From NCBI RefSeq assembly GCF_000159235.2, contig NZ_ACGK02000001.1, forward strand, positions 744,001 through 808,000: a stretch of 64,000 bases of DNA, in the 5' to 3' direction. Source of the DNA: Fannyhessea vaginae DSM 15829. GTDB taxonomy: Bacteria > Actinomycetota > Coriobacteriia > Coriobacteriales > Atopobiaceae. The translations under genes and the position numbers were made by a program. Positions 25,119 to 34,148 of the stretch are shown here, one piece after another (position 1 is the stretch's first letter; each line of letters starts with the position of its first letter). The notes under the pieces are model-generated. The model was not told the origin of the DNA. It did no database searches and saw only the letters and a list, made by a program, of their open reading frames with translations.

Positions 25119-26153
25119 TTGAATAAAAGAATTCTATGGGGCGTGAGTGCGGTTCTTATGGCGTGTTGCTTAAGCCTGCCGTTAGTTGCGTGTAAGGGAA
25201 AACAAGATAAACAAGCAGATACATCATCTGTAGAAAGTTCTACAGATGATGCTTCTAAGAAAACAATCTATACAACTTTTTTTCCAGTTTATGATCTCAC
25301 TAAACGCATTGTTGGTGACAAAATGAATGTTAAGATGATCATTAAAGGTAATCAGGAACCTCATGATTTTGAACTTAAAGCAAAAGATATGGCCGCTATG
25401 AGCAAAGCAGATCTGTTTGTTTATAACGGAGCAGGTATGGAAGCTTTTATTCCTGATTTAAAGAAAACTGTTGGCGACGATTCTAAATTTCTTGATCTAA
25501 GTCAAGGCTTAGAACTTCTTGAACATACGTCAAAGCCTGTGGGTGATAGCCTACAAGACGCGGAGTCTTCTAATGAATATGAGGTAGTTAAAGATACTAC
25601 AAAGGATACTCAAGAATCCAAGCATGGTAATGTTAATCCTCATACGTGGTTAAGCATTAAGAATGCTATGGAAGAGCTTGATACCATTTATCAAAAATTA
25701 GCCACCATGGACCCTGACAATGCGCAATATTACAAAGACAACTATGCAAAGTCACTTGCTGAGTTTAAACAATTAGATAAGAAATTTAGTGACACACTTT
25801 CTAGCGTTGCTCCTGATAAACGTTATTTTGTTGCTTCTCATGCTGCATTTAATTACTTAGCTCGTGATTACGGCTTAAAACAAGTTGCAGTAACAGGTAT
25901 TTCTCCTGAGGACGAGCCTACAGCTGCGCAACTTGCAACAATCTCGGATTTTGTAAAGAAACACAACATTACTACCATCTTTTTTGAAGGTAGCGCAACG
26001 CCTAAAGTTGCAGAAACGCTTGCACGTACTACGGGAGCAAAAACCTCCTCTTTATACACCATGGAAAGTCTTACCGATGATGAAGTCAATATGGGCTATT
26101 TAGCACTTATGGAAAAGAATCTTGATGCGTTGATGGAGTCCTTCAGTGAATAG
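25119..26153 (+). CDS. znuA: Metal ABC transporter substrate-binding lipoprotein (ZnuA/cluster A-I family)
   Basis: This binds Zn2+ (or Mn2+) outside the membrane for the transporter encoded by the next two genes. I start at TTG 25119, because GGGGAGG (25108-25114) fits it and it yields a proper lipoprotein signal (MNKRILWGVSAVLMACC then LVAC). Family motifs are YTTFFPVYDLTKRIVGDK, NQEPHDFELKAKD (metal-binding His), NPHTWLS (second His), SHAAFNYLARDYGL (third His) and the late FFEGSATPKVAETLA (acidic ligand). A Ser/Asp/Glu-rich loop before NPHTW contains KHGN. Zinc is favoured by the two His-rich proteins in the cluster. The stop overlaps the ATPase gene. Confidence 0.88.
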   Translation: MNKRILWGVSAVLMACCLSLPLVACKGKQDKQADTSSVESSTDDASKKTIYTTFFPVYDLTKRIVGDKMNVKMIIKGNQEPHDFELKAKDMAAMSKADLFVYNGAGMEAFIPDLKKTVGDDSKFLDLSQGLELLEHTSKPVGDSLQDAESSNEYEVVKDTTKDTQESKHGNVNPHTWLSIKNAMEELDTIYQKLATMDPDNAQYYKDNYAKSLAEFKQLDKKFSDTLSSVAPDKRYFVASHAAFNYLARDYGLKQVAVTGISPEDEPTAAQLATISDFVKKHNITTIFFEGSATPKVAETLARTTGAKTSSLYTMESLTDDEVNMGYLALMEKNLDALMESFSE

Positions 26154-26823
26154 TGTTTGTAGCTTAGACAATATTAGTTTTGCATATGCAGATACCCCAG
26201 TTATCTCGCATGCATCACTTGATATCTTTTCGCAGGAGTTTGTTGCACTTATTGGAGATAATGGTGCAGGAAAGTCTACCCTCATGAACCTTATTTTGGG
26301 GAATTTACATCCTTCAAAAGGTGATATATCACTTTTTGGTGATCCTATCATTCAGTGCAATCATCACCAAGATATTGCCTATGTTTCCCAAAATTCTGTA
26401 CTTGGATATCGTAATTTTCCTACCACTATTAAAGAACTCGTCAACATTCATCGTTCTTTTTTGCATGTTACAACAGATGTGGTTGATCTGCTTAAAATGG
26501 TTCAACTTGAAGATCACGTGAATAAAGGACTTTCTGAACTTTCAGGTGGCCAACTTCAACGCGTTGGAATTTTACTTGCACTGCTTAAAAACGCTAAGTT
26601 GATTTTGTTGGACGAACCTACCAGTGGTATTGATAAAAAATTTTCAAAAGAGCTTTATGAGTTGTTGCGGAACTTAACTCTTCAAGGAAAAACGGTTGTT
26701 TTGATTACGCACCATCTTCATGAATTGTCTGCTTATGTTGATCGTGTTGTGAGGCTTGAAAAGGGCCAGCTTACCGAAGTTTCTGCTCACCTTTGGAAAG
26801 AGGAGGTAGATGTTTGTGCTTGA
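26146..26823 (+). CDS. znuC: Metal ABC transporter ATP-binding protein
   Basis: This 225 aa ATPase starts at GTG 26146, overlapping the previous stop by 8 bases. Walker A is GDNGAGKST, the signature is LSGGQLQRVGILLAL and Walker B is LILLDEPTSGIDK; the switch His lies in VLITHHLHEL. It is coupled to both neighbours by overlaps, so the three subunits are made together. The specificity is taken from the binding protein. Confidence 0.9.
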   Translation: MNSVCSLDNISFAYADTPVISHASLDIFSQEFVALIGDNGAGKSTLMNLILGNLHPSKGDISLFGDPIIQCNHHQDIAYVSQNSVLGYRNFPTTIKELVNIHRSFLHVTTDVVDLLKMVQLEDHVNKGLSELSGGQLQRVGILLALLKNAKLILLDEPTSGIDKKFSKELYELLRNLTLQGKTVVLITHHLHELSAYVDRVVRLEKGQLTEVSAHLWKEEVDVCA

Positions 26824-27622
26824 TATGTTTTCATATGAGTTTATGCAGCGTGCTTGCATAGTTGGAACTGCGCTTGCTTGCATTTTACCGCTTATTGGCC
26901 TCCCTGTTACGCTTAAGCGTCTTTCTATGATGGGGGATACGCTTGCTCACGCATCGCTTGCCGGAGTTGCCGTGGGTCTTTGTTTTGGGTTTAATCCACT
27001 TTTAGGATCGGTTGCTGCGTGCGTTGTAGCGGCGTTAAGCGTTGAGGCCATTTCTTCTCGACTGAAGGCATATCAAGAAATCTCAACTGTTGTTGTCTTG
27101 GCAGCTTCAATCGGTTTAGCTGGCATTTTTACAAGTTTTATTGGTAATTCTAAATCAATTAGTTCATATCTATTTGGATCAATTATTACTATTGACGATT
27201 TTGAGCTTTACTTGGTTGTTATTGCTGCATTGATGGTAGCTGTGGTGTATATAGCTATATATAAACGTTTGTATCTAAGCGTTTTTGATCCAACAAGTGC
27301 ATCTCTTATGGGAATACATCAGGCTTCGCTCAACTTTTCGTTTGCTCTATTGGTTGCACTTTGTATTTCTATTGCGGCAAAGACTATTGGCTCGTTAATT
27401 GTGTCCTCATTGTTGGTAATTCCTGCTATCTGTGCTATGCAATTTTGTAAAACATATAAATGCACCTTATTGGTTGCTATGTGCATATCGCTTGTTGTTA
27501 TCTATATAGGTCTTTATATTTCATTTGAATTTAATTTGATGCCAGGTTCAGTTATTGTTCTTTTGGCAACCTTTGTGTTGCTTGTATCTCTTGTAATGCC
27601 TAAATACCTACGTCGACATTAA
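26810..27622 (+). CDS. znuB: Metal ABC transporter permease (ZnuB/MntB family)
   Basis: This 270 aa membrane protein has about eight hydrophobic helices and shows the family hallmarks LKRLSMMGDTLAHASLAGVAVGL and KTIGSLIVSSLLVIPA. AGGAGG (26801-26806) is only three bases from ATG 26810. GTG 26816 is better spaced, so the true start may be there. It overlaps the ATPase gene by 14 bases. No terminator is seen before the histidine-triad gene 66 bases later, so that gene may be in the same operon. Confidence 0.9.
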   Translation: MFVLDMFSYEFMQRACIVGTALACILPLIGLPVTLKRLSMMGDTLAHASLAGVAVGLCFGFNPLLGSVAACVVAALSVEAISSRLKAYQEISTVVVLAASIGLAGIFTSFIGNSKSISSYLFGSIITIDDFELYLVVIAALMVAVVYIAIYKRLYLSVFDPTSASLMGIHQASLNFSFALLVALCISIAAKTIGSLIVSSLLVIPAICAMQFCKTYKCTLLVAMCISLVVIYIGLYISFEFNLMPGSVIVLLATFVLLVSLVMPKYLRRH

Positions 27623-27688
27623 CCTTCGGTTAGTGTACGTGTTTCAATATTTCCTTTAAAACTTTGTATATAAAAGAAAGGTAGATTT

Positions 27689-29596
27689 ATGGATTCTCTA
27701 GATAAAAAAGTGATTAATACCACTACCAATCATGCGCCTACTACAACAAATAGCTGGGCACACGGCACATGGTTTGCTCATATAACCGGTCCTTTGGCAC
27801 TTGGAGCCATCCTCACTGGTGTAGCAACAGTTGGCTTAGCATTTGCCGCATATAACGGCATGCTTTCTCCTCGTAATGAGGCTCGCACAACTCAACAATT
27901 AGCACAAGAGCTCGAAAATGAAATAGCCACTCCAACTGAGTTTAAGCAAAAGACTACAACATATGCAGCTGATACCACAACTGACGTGTTACTTGATGCT
28001 CCCGATGTTGACGCAAACGATATTGTAAAAATTATTAAACACGGGGACCATTGGCACGTATTTACTAAGGATGGGCGCGAAATTATCACCTACAAAGATC
28101 CTACACTTGCTCATACGACCCAAGATTTGCGTGACGTTCACTCAGTTGTGTCTAACAGTGAGCTTACTGATATGGGAGTTCAAGTTGTGAGAATTTTACA
28201 GCACGGAAACCATTGGCATGTGTATACCAGTGACGGTCGTGAGTTCATAACGTATTCCGATCCCAGCTCCTACTATCCAAATATTACGATAGGCACCTAT
28301 ACAGGTTCGCATAACCATGAATCATATACGCATCCTGCATTTGACGGAGGTAGCGGACAAGATTACAGCAGTACACCTTCTTATGGTGCATCATCAGATT
28401 CATCAAGTTCTTCGTCTGTTCCTAATATCCCAGGCCTTGTGGAAGTACATAGCGGTCTAGACGAAATCAAAAATAAAGATATCGTCAAGATTTTAAAGCA
28501 CGAGGATCACTGGCATGTATATGATCGTGATGGTCATGAATATGTGGTACACACCGATCCTAGTTCCTTGTTCCCGCATGCATTTGTGGGGGAGTATGAT
28601 AAAAATGTTGATAATGTTGTAGTTGAAGATGGTGATCTATTTGACTATAACGATGTGGCGAGCGAAAATAAGGTTTCTCTTTCTGATTTGGACAAGGTTT
28701 TTGCTGATCTTAAATATATGAAAGCCTACGATGCAAAAACCAATCGTTTTTATGCGTGGCACATGGCAGGCAATCCGCATATTCACTCACATGCACTTGA
28801 AGATATCATTAAAAGTGTAAAAGCAGATGCTGCATACTTTACTTCAAAGCACATTAGTGCTCGCGATGTAGTTGCAACGGTAAAGTGGCTTATTGACCAC
28901 CCGGAAAGTCAACCTCAAGATGAGATCAATAAGGATTATCAAAAGGAGTATGCGGGGCATCCTGCACAAGATTGGCTTGTGGATAATAGCGTTAAAAAGC
29001 CATCTCGCATTGTTAAAGATAAAGAGTATGGTAGCGTTTTTTATTGGATTTTCTATAATGACGGCACTGCTGCTCAAAGAGTTTCAGATGTTTCGGCTTA
29101 CGAACAGTTTCATGTGACGGTTGAAGACTACACTAAGAAGGGGGACTTAAACGCAACACTTGAAAGTGTAGAGGATTATGTATGCAAAAAACTTGGTGTG
29201 ACAACCGATGAATTTGAAAAAGCATGGCTGGCATTGCCGGTTAACTCTTCGGTTCATGCTGCAGTCTTTAATGATGACGGTACGGTTGAGATTTATGGAA
29301 CTACCTATTCGTTTTTAAAAGATAAGGTAGACGCGCACAAGAATAATGCTGCTCAAGCACAAAGTCCTGCAGAATCTAATGCTTCTTCAGCTGCGTCTGT
29401 AAACACTTCTGTGGAATCTAACAGTTCTGTACCGAACCAAAAGGAACCATCAATAAAAGCACCTGCTGATCTGGGCAAAGTTTCAGATTCAAGCCTGTCT
29501 GCTTCTACACCAGCATCATCAGACAAAGCTGTATCTACTGACCATGAGGTGAGTGCTTCTGCGAACACAAACGCAGCTGCATCAGTGTCGCAGTAA
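27689..29596 (+). CDS. Surface-anchored histidine-triad protein, probable zinc-binding partner of the metal transporter
   Basis: This 635 aa protein has one N-terminal membrane helix (LALGAILTGVATVGLAFAAY, about residues 34-53) and an otherwise extracellular body. Three related repeats carry the triad H-x2-H-W-H: KHGDHWHVFTKDGRE (His118), QHGNHWHVYTSDGRE (His172) and KHEDHWHVYDRDGHE (His271). A fourth His cluster, WHMAGNPHIHSHALED, lies near residue 357. The C-terminal 90 residues are Ser/Ala-rich low complexity without LPXTG. The triads recall the streptococcal Pht proteins (HxxHxH), which bind zinc and act with the AdcA binding proteins. Position right after znuACB supports the same role. 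It is not a clear orthologue of Pht. Confidence 0.72.
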   Translation: MDSLDKKVINTTTNHAPTTTNSWAHGTWFAHITGPLALGAILTGVATVGLAFAAYNGMLSPRNEARTTQQLAQELENEIATPTEFKQKTTTYAADTTTDVLLDAPDVDANDIVKIIKHGDHWHVFTKDGREIITYKDPTLAHTTQDLRDVHSVVSNSELTDMGVQVVRILQHGNHWHVYTSDGREFITYSDPSSYYPNITIGTYTGSHNHESYTHPAFDGGSGQDYSSTPSYGASSDSSSSSSVPNIPGLVEVHSGLDEIKNKDIVKILKHEDHWHVYDRDGHEYVVHTDPSSLFPHAFVGEYDKNVDNVVVEDGDLFDYNDVASENKVSLSDLDKVFADLKYMKAYDAKTNRFYAWHMAGNPHIHSHALEDIIKSVKADAAYFTSKHISARDVVATVKWLIDHPESQPQDEINKDYQKEYAGHPAQDWLVDNSVKKPSRIVKDKEYGSVFYWIFYNDGTAAQRVSDVSAYEQFHVTVEDYTKKGDLNATLESVEDYVCKKLGVTTDEFEKAWLALPVNSSVHAAVFNDDGTVEIYGTTYSFLKDKVDAHKNNAAQAQSPAESNASSAASVNTSVESNSSVPNQKEPSIKAPADLGKVSDSSLSASTPASSDKAVSTDHEVSASANTNAAASVSQ

Positions 29597-29639
29597 TGCT
29601 GCTTTTGTATTGATACTTAAATTTGTAAGTATAAGAATT

Positions 29640-29665
29640 GCCGCCTTTGGCGGCTTTTCTTTTTT
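29640..29665 (+). terminator. Intrinsic terminator after the histidine-triad gene
   Basis: GCCGCC (29640-29645) pairs with GGCGGC (29649-29654) around a TTT loop, followed by TTTTCTTTTTT. Confidence 0.88.
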
Positions 29666-29781
29666 AGATGAATATGCGTGTAGGTATGTTACCATTAGGC
29701 AAAGATTGAATTTACCTTTATAAGTGGCTCTTGGTAAAATATATCTAAGTTTATGTTCGCATTTGGTTAAAGAGGGTAGTT

Positions 29782-30597
29782 TTGCAAGATACAGCGCATG
29801 AACAAATTCGCAAAGAAACATGGTCTGATCCCTGGAGTAGGGATTGGTTTATTATTGAACAGCTCGTGTCGCGCGATTTTAAGCTTAAGTTTCGTCGAAG
29901 CTTTTTAGGTGTGTTGTGGAGCGTTTTGAATCCTTTGCTCATGATGGTAGTTATGGCAATTGTTTTTACTGCTATGCTGCGGTTTTCTTCGTCGTCAATC
30001 CCAAGTTTTCCATTGTATATTATTTTAGGTAACATTACCTTTACTCTAATGGCAGATTCTACCACTTACGGCATGCATTCTATTATTGATAATGCCTCAC
30101 TGATTAAAAAAGTTCGTATTAATCGTTTTGTCTTCCCTATAGAAAAAGTCTTATTTGCACTCGTTAATTTTTCGTTTTCGCTTATTGCCGTTGCGTTTGT
30201 TATGATTTTTGTTGGCATTGCGCCTACGGGTTTTGCACTGTTACTTCCGCTTTTTATTGTTTATGTTGGTACGTTCTGTGTTGGTCTTTCGTTTTTGCTT
30301 TCAGCAGCAGTTGTATTTTTTAGAGATATTATGCATCTGTGGACCATTGTCCTTACGGTGTGGACCTACGCTACGCCGCTTTTTTATTCAGAAGAAATTT
30401 TGCCCTTGTGGTTTAGAAATCTTGAAACCTTTAATCCCATGTATCACTACGTTAATTTCATCCGCGAAATTTTGCTCTACGGTCGCATGCCTTCTTTGGA
30501 GCTTAATTTTGCCTGTATTGTTTGCTCGCTGATTTCTCTAGCACTTGGATGGTTTGTTTTTTCAAGGCATGAAAAGCGTTTTATCCTGTTCATTTAG
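29782..30597 (+). CDS. ABC-2 type polysaccharide/teichoic-acid export permease
   Basis: This 271 aa membrane protein starts at TTG 29782 after AGAGGG (29771-29776). The cytoplasmic N-terminal SRDFKLKFRRSFLGVLWSVLNPLL is the signature of the TagG/RgpC/Wzm export permease family. About six membrane helices follow, ending in a basic cytoplasmic tail. It pairs with the ATPase gene 100 bases downstream to export a lipid-linked glycan. The exported polymer cannot be named from sequence. Confidence 0.88.
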   Translation: MQDTAHEQIRKETWSDPWSRDWFIIEQLVSRDFKLKFRRSFLGVLWSVLNPLLMMVVMAIVFTAMLRFSSSSIPSFPLYIILGNITFTLMADSTTYGMHSIIDNASLIKKVRINRFVFPIEKVLFALVNFSFSLIAVAFVMIFVGIAPTGFALLLPLFIVYVGTFCVGLSFLLSAAVVFFRDIMHLWTIVLTVWTYATPLFYSEEILPLWFRNLETFNPMYHYVNFIREILLYGRMPSLELNFACIVCSLISLALGWFVFSRHEKRFILFI

Positions 30598-30656
30598 TTT
30601 TGTTTATCGAACCGTTTTGATCGCGATGTTTTCTTTTAGGATCTAGAAAAATATCG

Positions 30657-30662
30657 TACAAT
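30657..30662 (+). promoter_or_regulatory. TACAAT -10 candidate before the export ATPase
   Basis: TACAAT sits 40 bases before the ATPase ATG and matches the recurrent -10 of this window. No strong -35 is seen. It could give the ATPase and glycosyltransferases a promoter separate from the permease. Confidence 0.35.
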
Positions 30663-30696
30663 AGTAAAGTCAGTGTCTCGTACACTTGGAGTTTTT

Positions 30697-31926
30697 ATGC
30701 ACACTACTACACAAACTGATATTCACCAATCCACTTTCCGTGAGTCTTCCAATGATGACTCTTCTAAATCAGCTGTAAGCAAGCAACCCTTGTGGCAGGC
30801 GCAACTTTTGTGCCATATAGTTTCGCCTGATGGAAAAGATAAGCTGCGTGTTACAACGTCTATTCCCATGGAAGGTCAAACTACTTCGCCAGACTTGTAT
30901 GGACGTTTTAATTTTGATCCAGATAACCTCGTTCATCCGTCATCGTTTACGTACCAGTACCACTGGTTTTTAGAGGATGAAGGTTTGTGTGGCTCAAATG
31001 GCGAGTTCACGCAGGCTCCCTTTTGGGATTTTGAGCTTCCTTGTGATGGCCACTATCTTATAACCGTTGATGTTTTTGACCAACATAACAATCAACAAAC
31101 AATTAGCACCTGGTTTGTATATGGTTCTCATAACAAGCGTCAAAGACCTGTTCTCGTTAAACCTTCGCTTGCCAATTTGACGCCCGATACGCCAACTGTT
31201 ATTGACGTGCATGACATTTCGATGATTTTTAACATAGCGTCCGAACAGTTTAATTCCTTAAAAGAGTATTTTATTGCGCTTGCCCGCCGTGAACTGCGTT
31301 TTAAGGAATTTAGAGCGCTTGATCACATCAATTTTCAGATAAAGAAGGGCGAAGCCTTTGGCTTGGTGGGTACTAACGGTTCGGGAAAATCTACCATGCT
31401 TAAAATTATTGCAGGTGTTTTGGGTGCAAGTCAAGGAACATGTAGCGTAACGGGTACGATTGCGCCGCTTATCGAACTTGGAGCAGGCTTTGATCAAGAG
31501 CTTACTGCTAAGGAAAACATTTATCTGAATGGCGCTTTGCTTGGTTATAAAAAGTCGTTCATTGATGAGCACTTTGATGAGATCGTTGAGTTTGCTGAGC
31601 TTAAAGACTTTCTTGAGTTACCACTTAAAAATTATTCGTCTGGTATGGTTGCACGTATTGCGTTTGCCATTGCAACTATTACCGAGCCAGATATTTTAAT
31701 TGTTGATGAAACATTATCGGTGGGGGACTTTTTGTTCCAGCAAAAATGTGAGCAACGAATTGCCGAATTGGTTGAATCAGATAACGTTACTGTTTTGTTA
31801 GTAAGTCACTCCATTGAACTTATTGAGCGTGTATGTAATCGTGCGTGTTGGATCGAGCACGGTGTGCAACGTGCGTTAGGTCCCGCAGTAGAAGTTTGTG
31901 CGGCATATAAAAAGTTGGAGCGATAA
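30697..31926 (+). CDS. Polysaccharide export ABC ATPase (TagH/Wzt-like) with an N-terminal beta-rich domain
   Basis: This 409 aa protein starts at ATG 30697 (GGAG 30688-30691); GTG 30673 is possible. The ATPase core begins near residue 172 (IDVHDISMIFN). It has Walker A GTNGSGKST, the Wzt/TagH-type TIAPLIELGAGFDQELTAKEN, the signature NYSSGMVARIAF and Walker B DILIVDETLSVGD. The first 170 residues are unusual: after a Ser/Thr-rich tail comes a beta-strand-rich segment (YQYHWFLEDEGLCG, GHYLITVDVFDQHNNQ, TWFVYG) that looks Ig-like or like Y_Y_Y domains. Wzt proteins usually carry their glycan-binding domain at the C-terminus, so this arrangement is odd. It acts with the upstream permease. Confidence 0.85.
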   Translation: MHTTTQTDIHQSTFRESSNDDSSKSAVSKQPLWQAQLLCHIVSPDGKDKLRVTTSIPMEGQTTSPDLYGRFNFDPDNLVHPSSFTYQYHWFLEDEGLCGSNGEFTQAPFWDFELPCDGHYLITVDVFDQHNNQQTISTWFVYGSHNKRQRPVLVKPSLANLTPDTPTVIDVHDISMIFNIASEQFNSLKEYFIALARRELRFKEFRALDHINFQIKKGEAFGLVGTNGSGKSTMLKIIAGVLGASQGTCSVTGTIAPLIELGAGFDQELTAKENIYLNGALLGYKKSFIDEHFDEIVEFAELKDFLELPLKNYSSGMVARIAFAIATITEPDILIVDETLSVGDFLFQQKCEQRIAELVESDNVTVLLVSHSIELIERVCNRACWIEHGVQRALGPAVEVCAAYKKLER

Positions 31927-31928
31927 CT

Positions 31929-33071
31929 ATGGATATCCAAACTGCTACTCTTAACGAAAAACTCGCCTGCGATAAACGCACTTCATGCGACGTCTCTGTT
32001 ATTGTTCCGTGCTATAATACCCAGCGCTATCTCAAGCAGGCTTTATCATCACTGCTTAATAACAATGTTTGTGATCTTGAAATTTTACTCATCAATGATG
32101 GCTCAACTGACGCTTCGCCTGCGATTATGAAAGAGTTTGCTGCAAAAGATGCGCGTATTCGCATTATCGATAAGCAAAACCAAGGATATGGTGCAACTGT
32201 TAATAGGGGTATATCTGAGGCAAGAGGTGTCTATGTTGCAATTTTTGAGCCCGATGATTGGGTAGAAGCGCATATGTATGATGATCTCTTTGCGCTGGCT
32301 ACGCGTTATCAGTTTCCTGATATTGTGAAATCGTCTTTTTGGTGTGTGTTTAATCCAGATACTGCTTCTGAGCATACTGAACATTGCAGTTATTATAAAA
32401 AGCTTTGTATAGGCTCTGAGCCCTTTGTGCTTAAAGATTGTCCTCGTTTGCTTGAACATCATCCTTCAATTTGGTCTGCACTTTATAAAAAATCATTTTT
32501 GGATGAGAGACACATACGATTCCAAGAAGTTCCAGGTGCTGGCTGGGTCGATACGCCTTTTAACTTTAAGGTGCTTAACCTTGCGTCTTCAATTGTATAT
32601 ACCGATAATGCATACTATCATTATCGCTATCTTGCTCCTGGATCTTCTTCCGCACTTAAGTCGCTGGATTTACCTTTTAGACGCTGGCAAGACATGCATG
32701 ATATTGCCCAAGAGCTTAATATCTGCGATGCAGGCATCCTTAAGGGGCTTTATACGGTTGGCTTTGCCTATGTTGAGGATGCTATTGCACATGGCGCGCT
32801 CCAGGTATATCACGATAAAGCACTACATTACATTGGTAAACTTTATCAACAGCTTGATCCTAAACTTGTTAAGGATATGCCGTATCTATCTCGTGCGGCG
32901 CGTAATCGCTATGCTTCTTTTATGAATAACTCTCGTGTTGCATTTAACCAAAAGCAACACATCTGTGCGCTTATGGGCGATACCTACAGGTTATGTAGGC
33001 ACTATGGTTTCAATTATGCGTTATCGCGTGTGGCAACCTTTATTAAACATCGTGTACGATCTCGCCATTAA
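31929..33071 (+). CDS. Family 2 glycosyltransferase (first of three)
   Basis: This GT-A fold transferase of 380 aa starts two bases after the ATPase stop. The nucleotide-binding N-terminus is VSVIVPCYNTQRYLKQALSS with LLINDGSTD. The DXD-type acidic motif is IFEPDDW. The segment NQGYGATVNRGISEARG is shared with the next gene, so the two are paralogues. There is no membrane helix, so it should act on a lipid-linked acceptor at the cytoplasmic face. Sugar donor and acceptor are unknown. Confidence 0.88.
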   Translation: MDIQTATLNEKLACDKRTSCDVSVIVPCYNTQRYLKQALSSLLNNNVCDLEILLINDGSTDASPAIMKEFAAKDARIRIIDKQNQGYGATVNRGISEARGVYVAIFEPDDWVEAHMYDDLFALATRYQFPDIVKSSFWCVFNPDTASEHTEHCSYYKKLCIGSEPFVLKDCPRLLEHHPSIWSALYKKSFLDERHIRFQEVPGAGWVDTPFNFKVLNLASSIVYTDNAYYHYRYLAPGSSSALKSLDLPFRRWQDMHDIAQELNICDAGILKGLYTVGFAYVEDAIAHGALQVYHDKALHYIGKLYQQLDPKLVKDMPYLSRAARNRYASFMNNSRVAFNQKQHICALMGDTYRLCRHYGFNYALSRVATFIKHRVRSRH

Positions 33072-33083
33072 AGAAGGACATGT

Positions 33084-34148
33084 ATGCCGTTTATATCCGT
33101 TCTTATACCCGTTTATAATGTTAGTGAATACCTTCGTGCTTGCTTAGATTCACTTTTGTCACAAGATTTTAAAGATTTTGAAGCGCTTTTGTTAGACGAT
33201 GGCTCTACCGATGGCTCACAAGATATTGTTGATGAATATGCTCGCAAGGATGCGCGGTTTAAGGCATTTCATAAAGAAAATTCGGGCTACGGTGCAACGC
33301 TTAATTATGGCATTGAGCGTGCGCGCGGTGATTATCTTGCCATATTAGAATCCGATGACTGTATGTGCGAGGGTGCACTCACGCATATGAGCGAGCTTGC
33401 TCGTACCTATCATCCTGATACGCTTCACTGTGGTTTTAAGATGTGGTGGAGCAATTCAGGCATCACACAACACGTTAATCAGTTTCCCGTGCAAATGCAT
33501 AATCGTGTGATAAATCCATCGCGTGACCTGCGGTTCTTTATCACTATGCCAAGCCTTTGGTCGGGACTCTACGCGCGAGTAGAGCTTATTGAAGCACATC
33601 ACATACGATTTTCTTCTACGCCAGGAGCTTCTTTTCAAGATACGTCGTTTAGCTTTGAGGTGTTTGCACGTGCTCAAAGCTGTGTTGTAGATGATTTTCC
33701 TATTATTATGTATCGACAGGATCGAGAAGCATCATCTATACACTCCCTTACTAAAAAGGATTTGTTATTAGCCGAGTTTGATCGCATTGATACTTTGGCA
33801 CAAAAGCTTGCTCCACAAAATCCGTTTTTGCAAACAGCTTCTCTTACAGCCTGCGTAAATGGCTGTTTATGGTATTTAGACAGGCTTGATGATAACCATG
33901 CTTTGGAATTTGTTGACGCACTTAAAACATATTTTTGCGCACGTGCAAAAAAAGATCCTGCCTTTGATGAGCATTTAGATCGCTGGCGCTCGCTTAACGT
34001 CAAAAAACTTATAAGCGATCCACAAAAGTATTTGGATCTTCGTAGAAAGCGTCATGATTCAACGCTTTCTAAACTTGCATTTGCGCTGCGCTTAGCTGGT
34101 TTATATGGCATATTTATTGCTTTGGAAGAAAGACGTGCACGCTCATGA
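33084..34148 (+). CDS. Family 2 glycosyltransferase (second of three)
   Basis: This 354 aa GT-A enzyme has ISVLIPVYNVSEYLRACLDS, LLDDGSTDGS and ILESDDC as DXD equivalent. It carries NSGYGATLNYGIERARGDY, nearly the same as the preceding gene, which points to tandem duplication followed by divergence in acceptor choice. AAGGA (33072-33076) precedes ATG 33084. Its stop overlaps the third transferase by four bases (ATGA). Confidence 0.88.
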   Translation: MPFISVLIPVYNVSEYLRACLDSLLSQDFKDFEALLLDDGSTDGSQDIVDEYARKDARFKAFHKENSGYGATLNYGIERARGDYLAILESDDCMCEGALTHMSELARTYHPDTLHCGFKMWWSNSGITQHVNQFPVQMHNRVINPSRDLRFFITMPSLWSGLYARVELIEAHHIRFSSTPGASFQDTSFSFEVFARAQSCVVDDFPIIMYRQDREASSIHSLTKKDLLLAEFDRIDTLAQKLAPQNPFLQTASLTACVNGCLWYLDRLDDNHALEFVDALKTYFCARAKKDPAFDEHLDRWRSLNVKKLISDPQKYLDLRRKRHDSTLSKLAFALRLAGLYGIFIALEERRARS

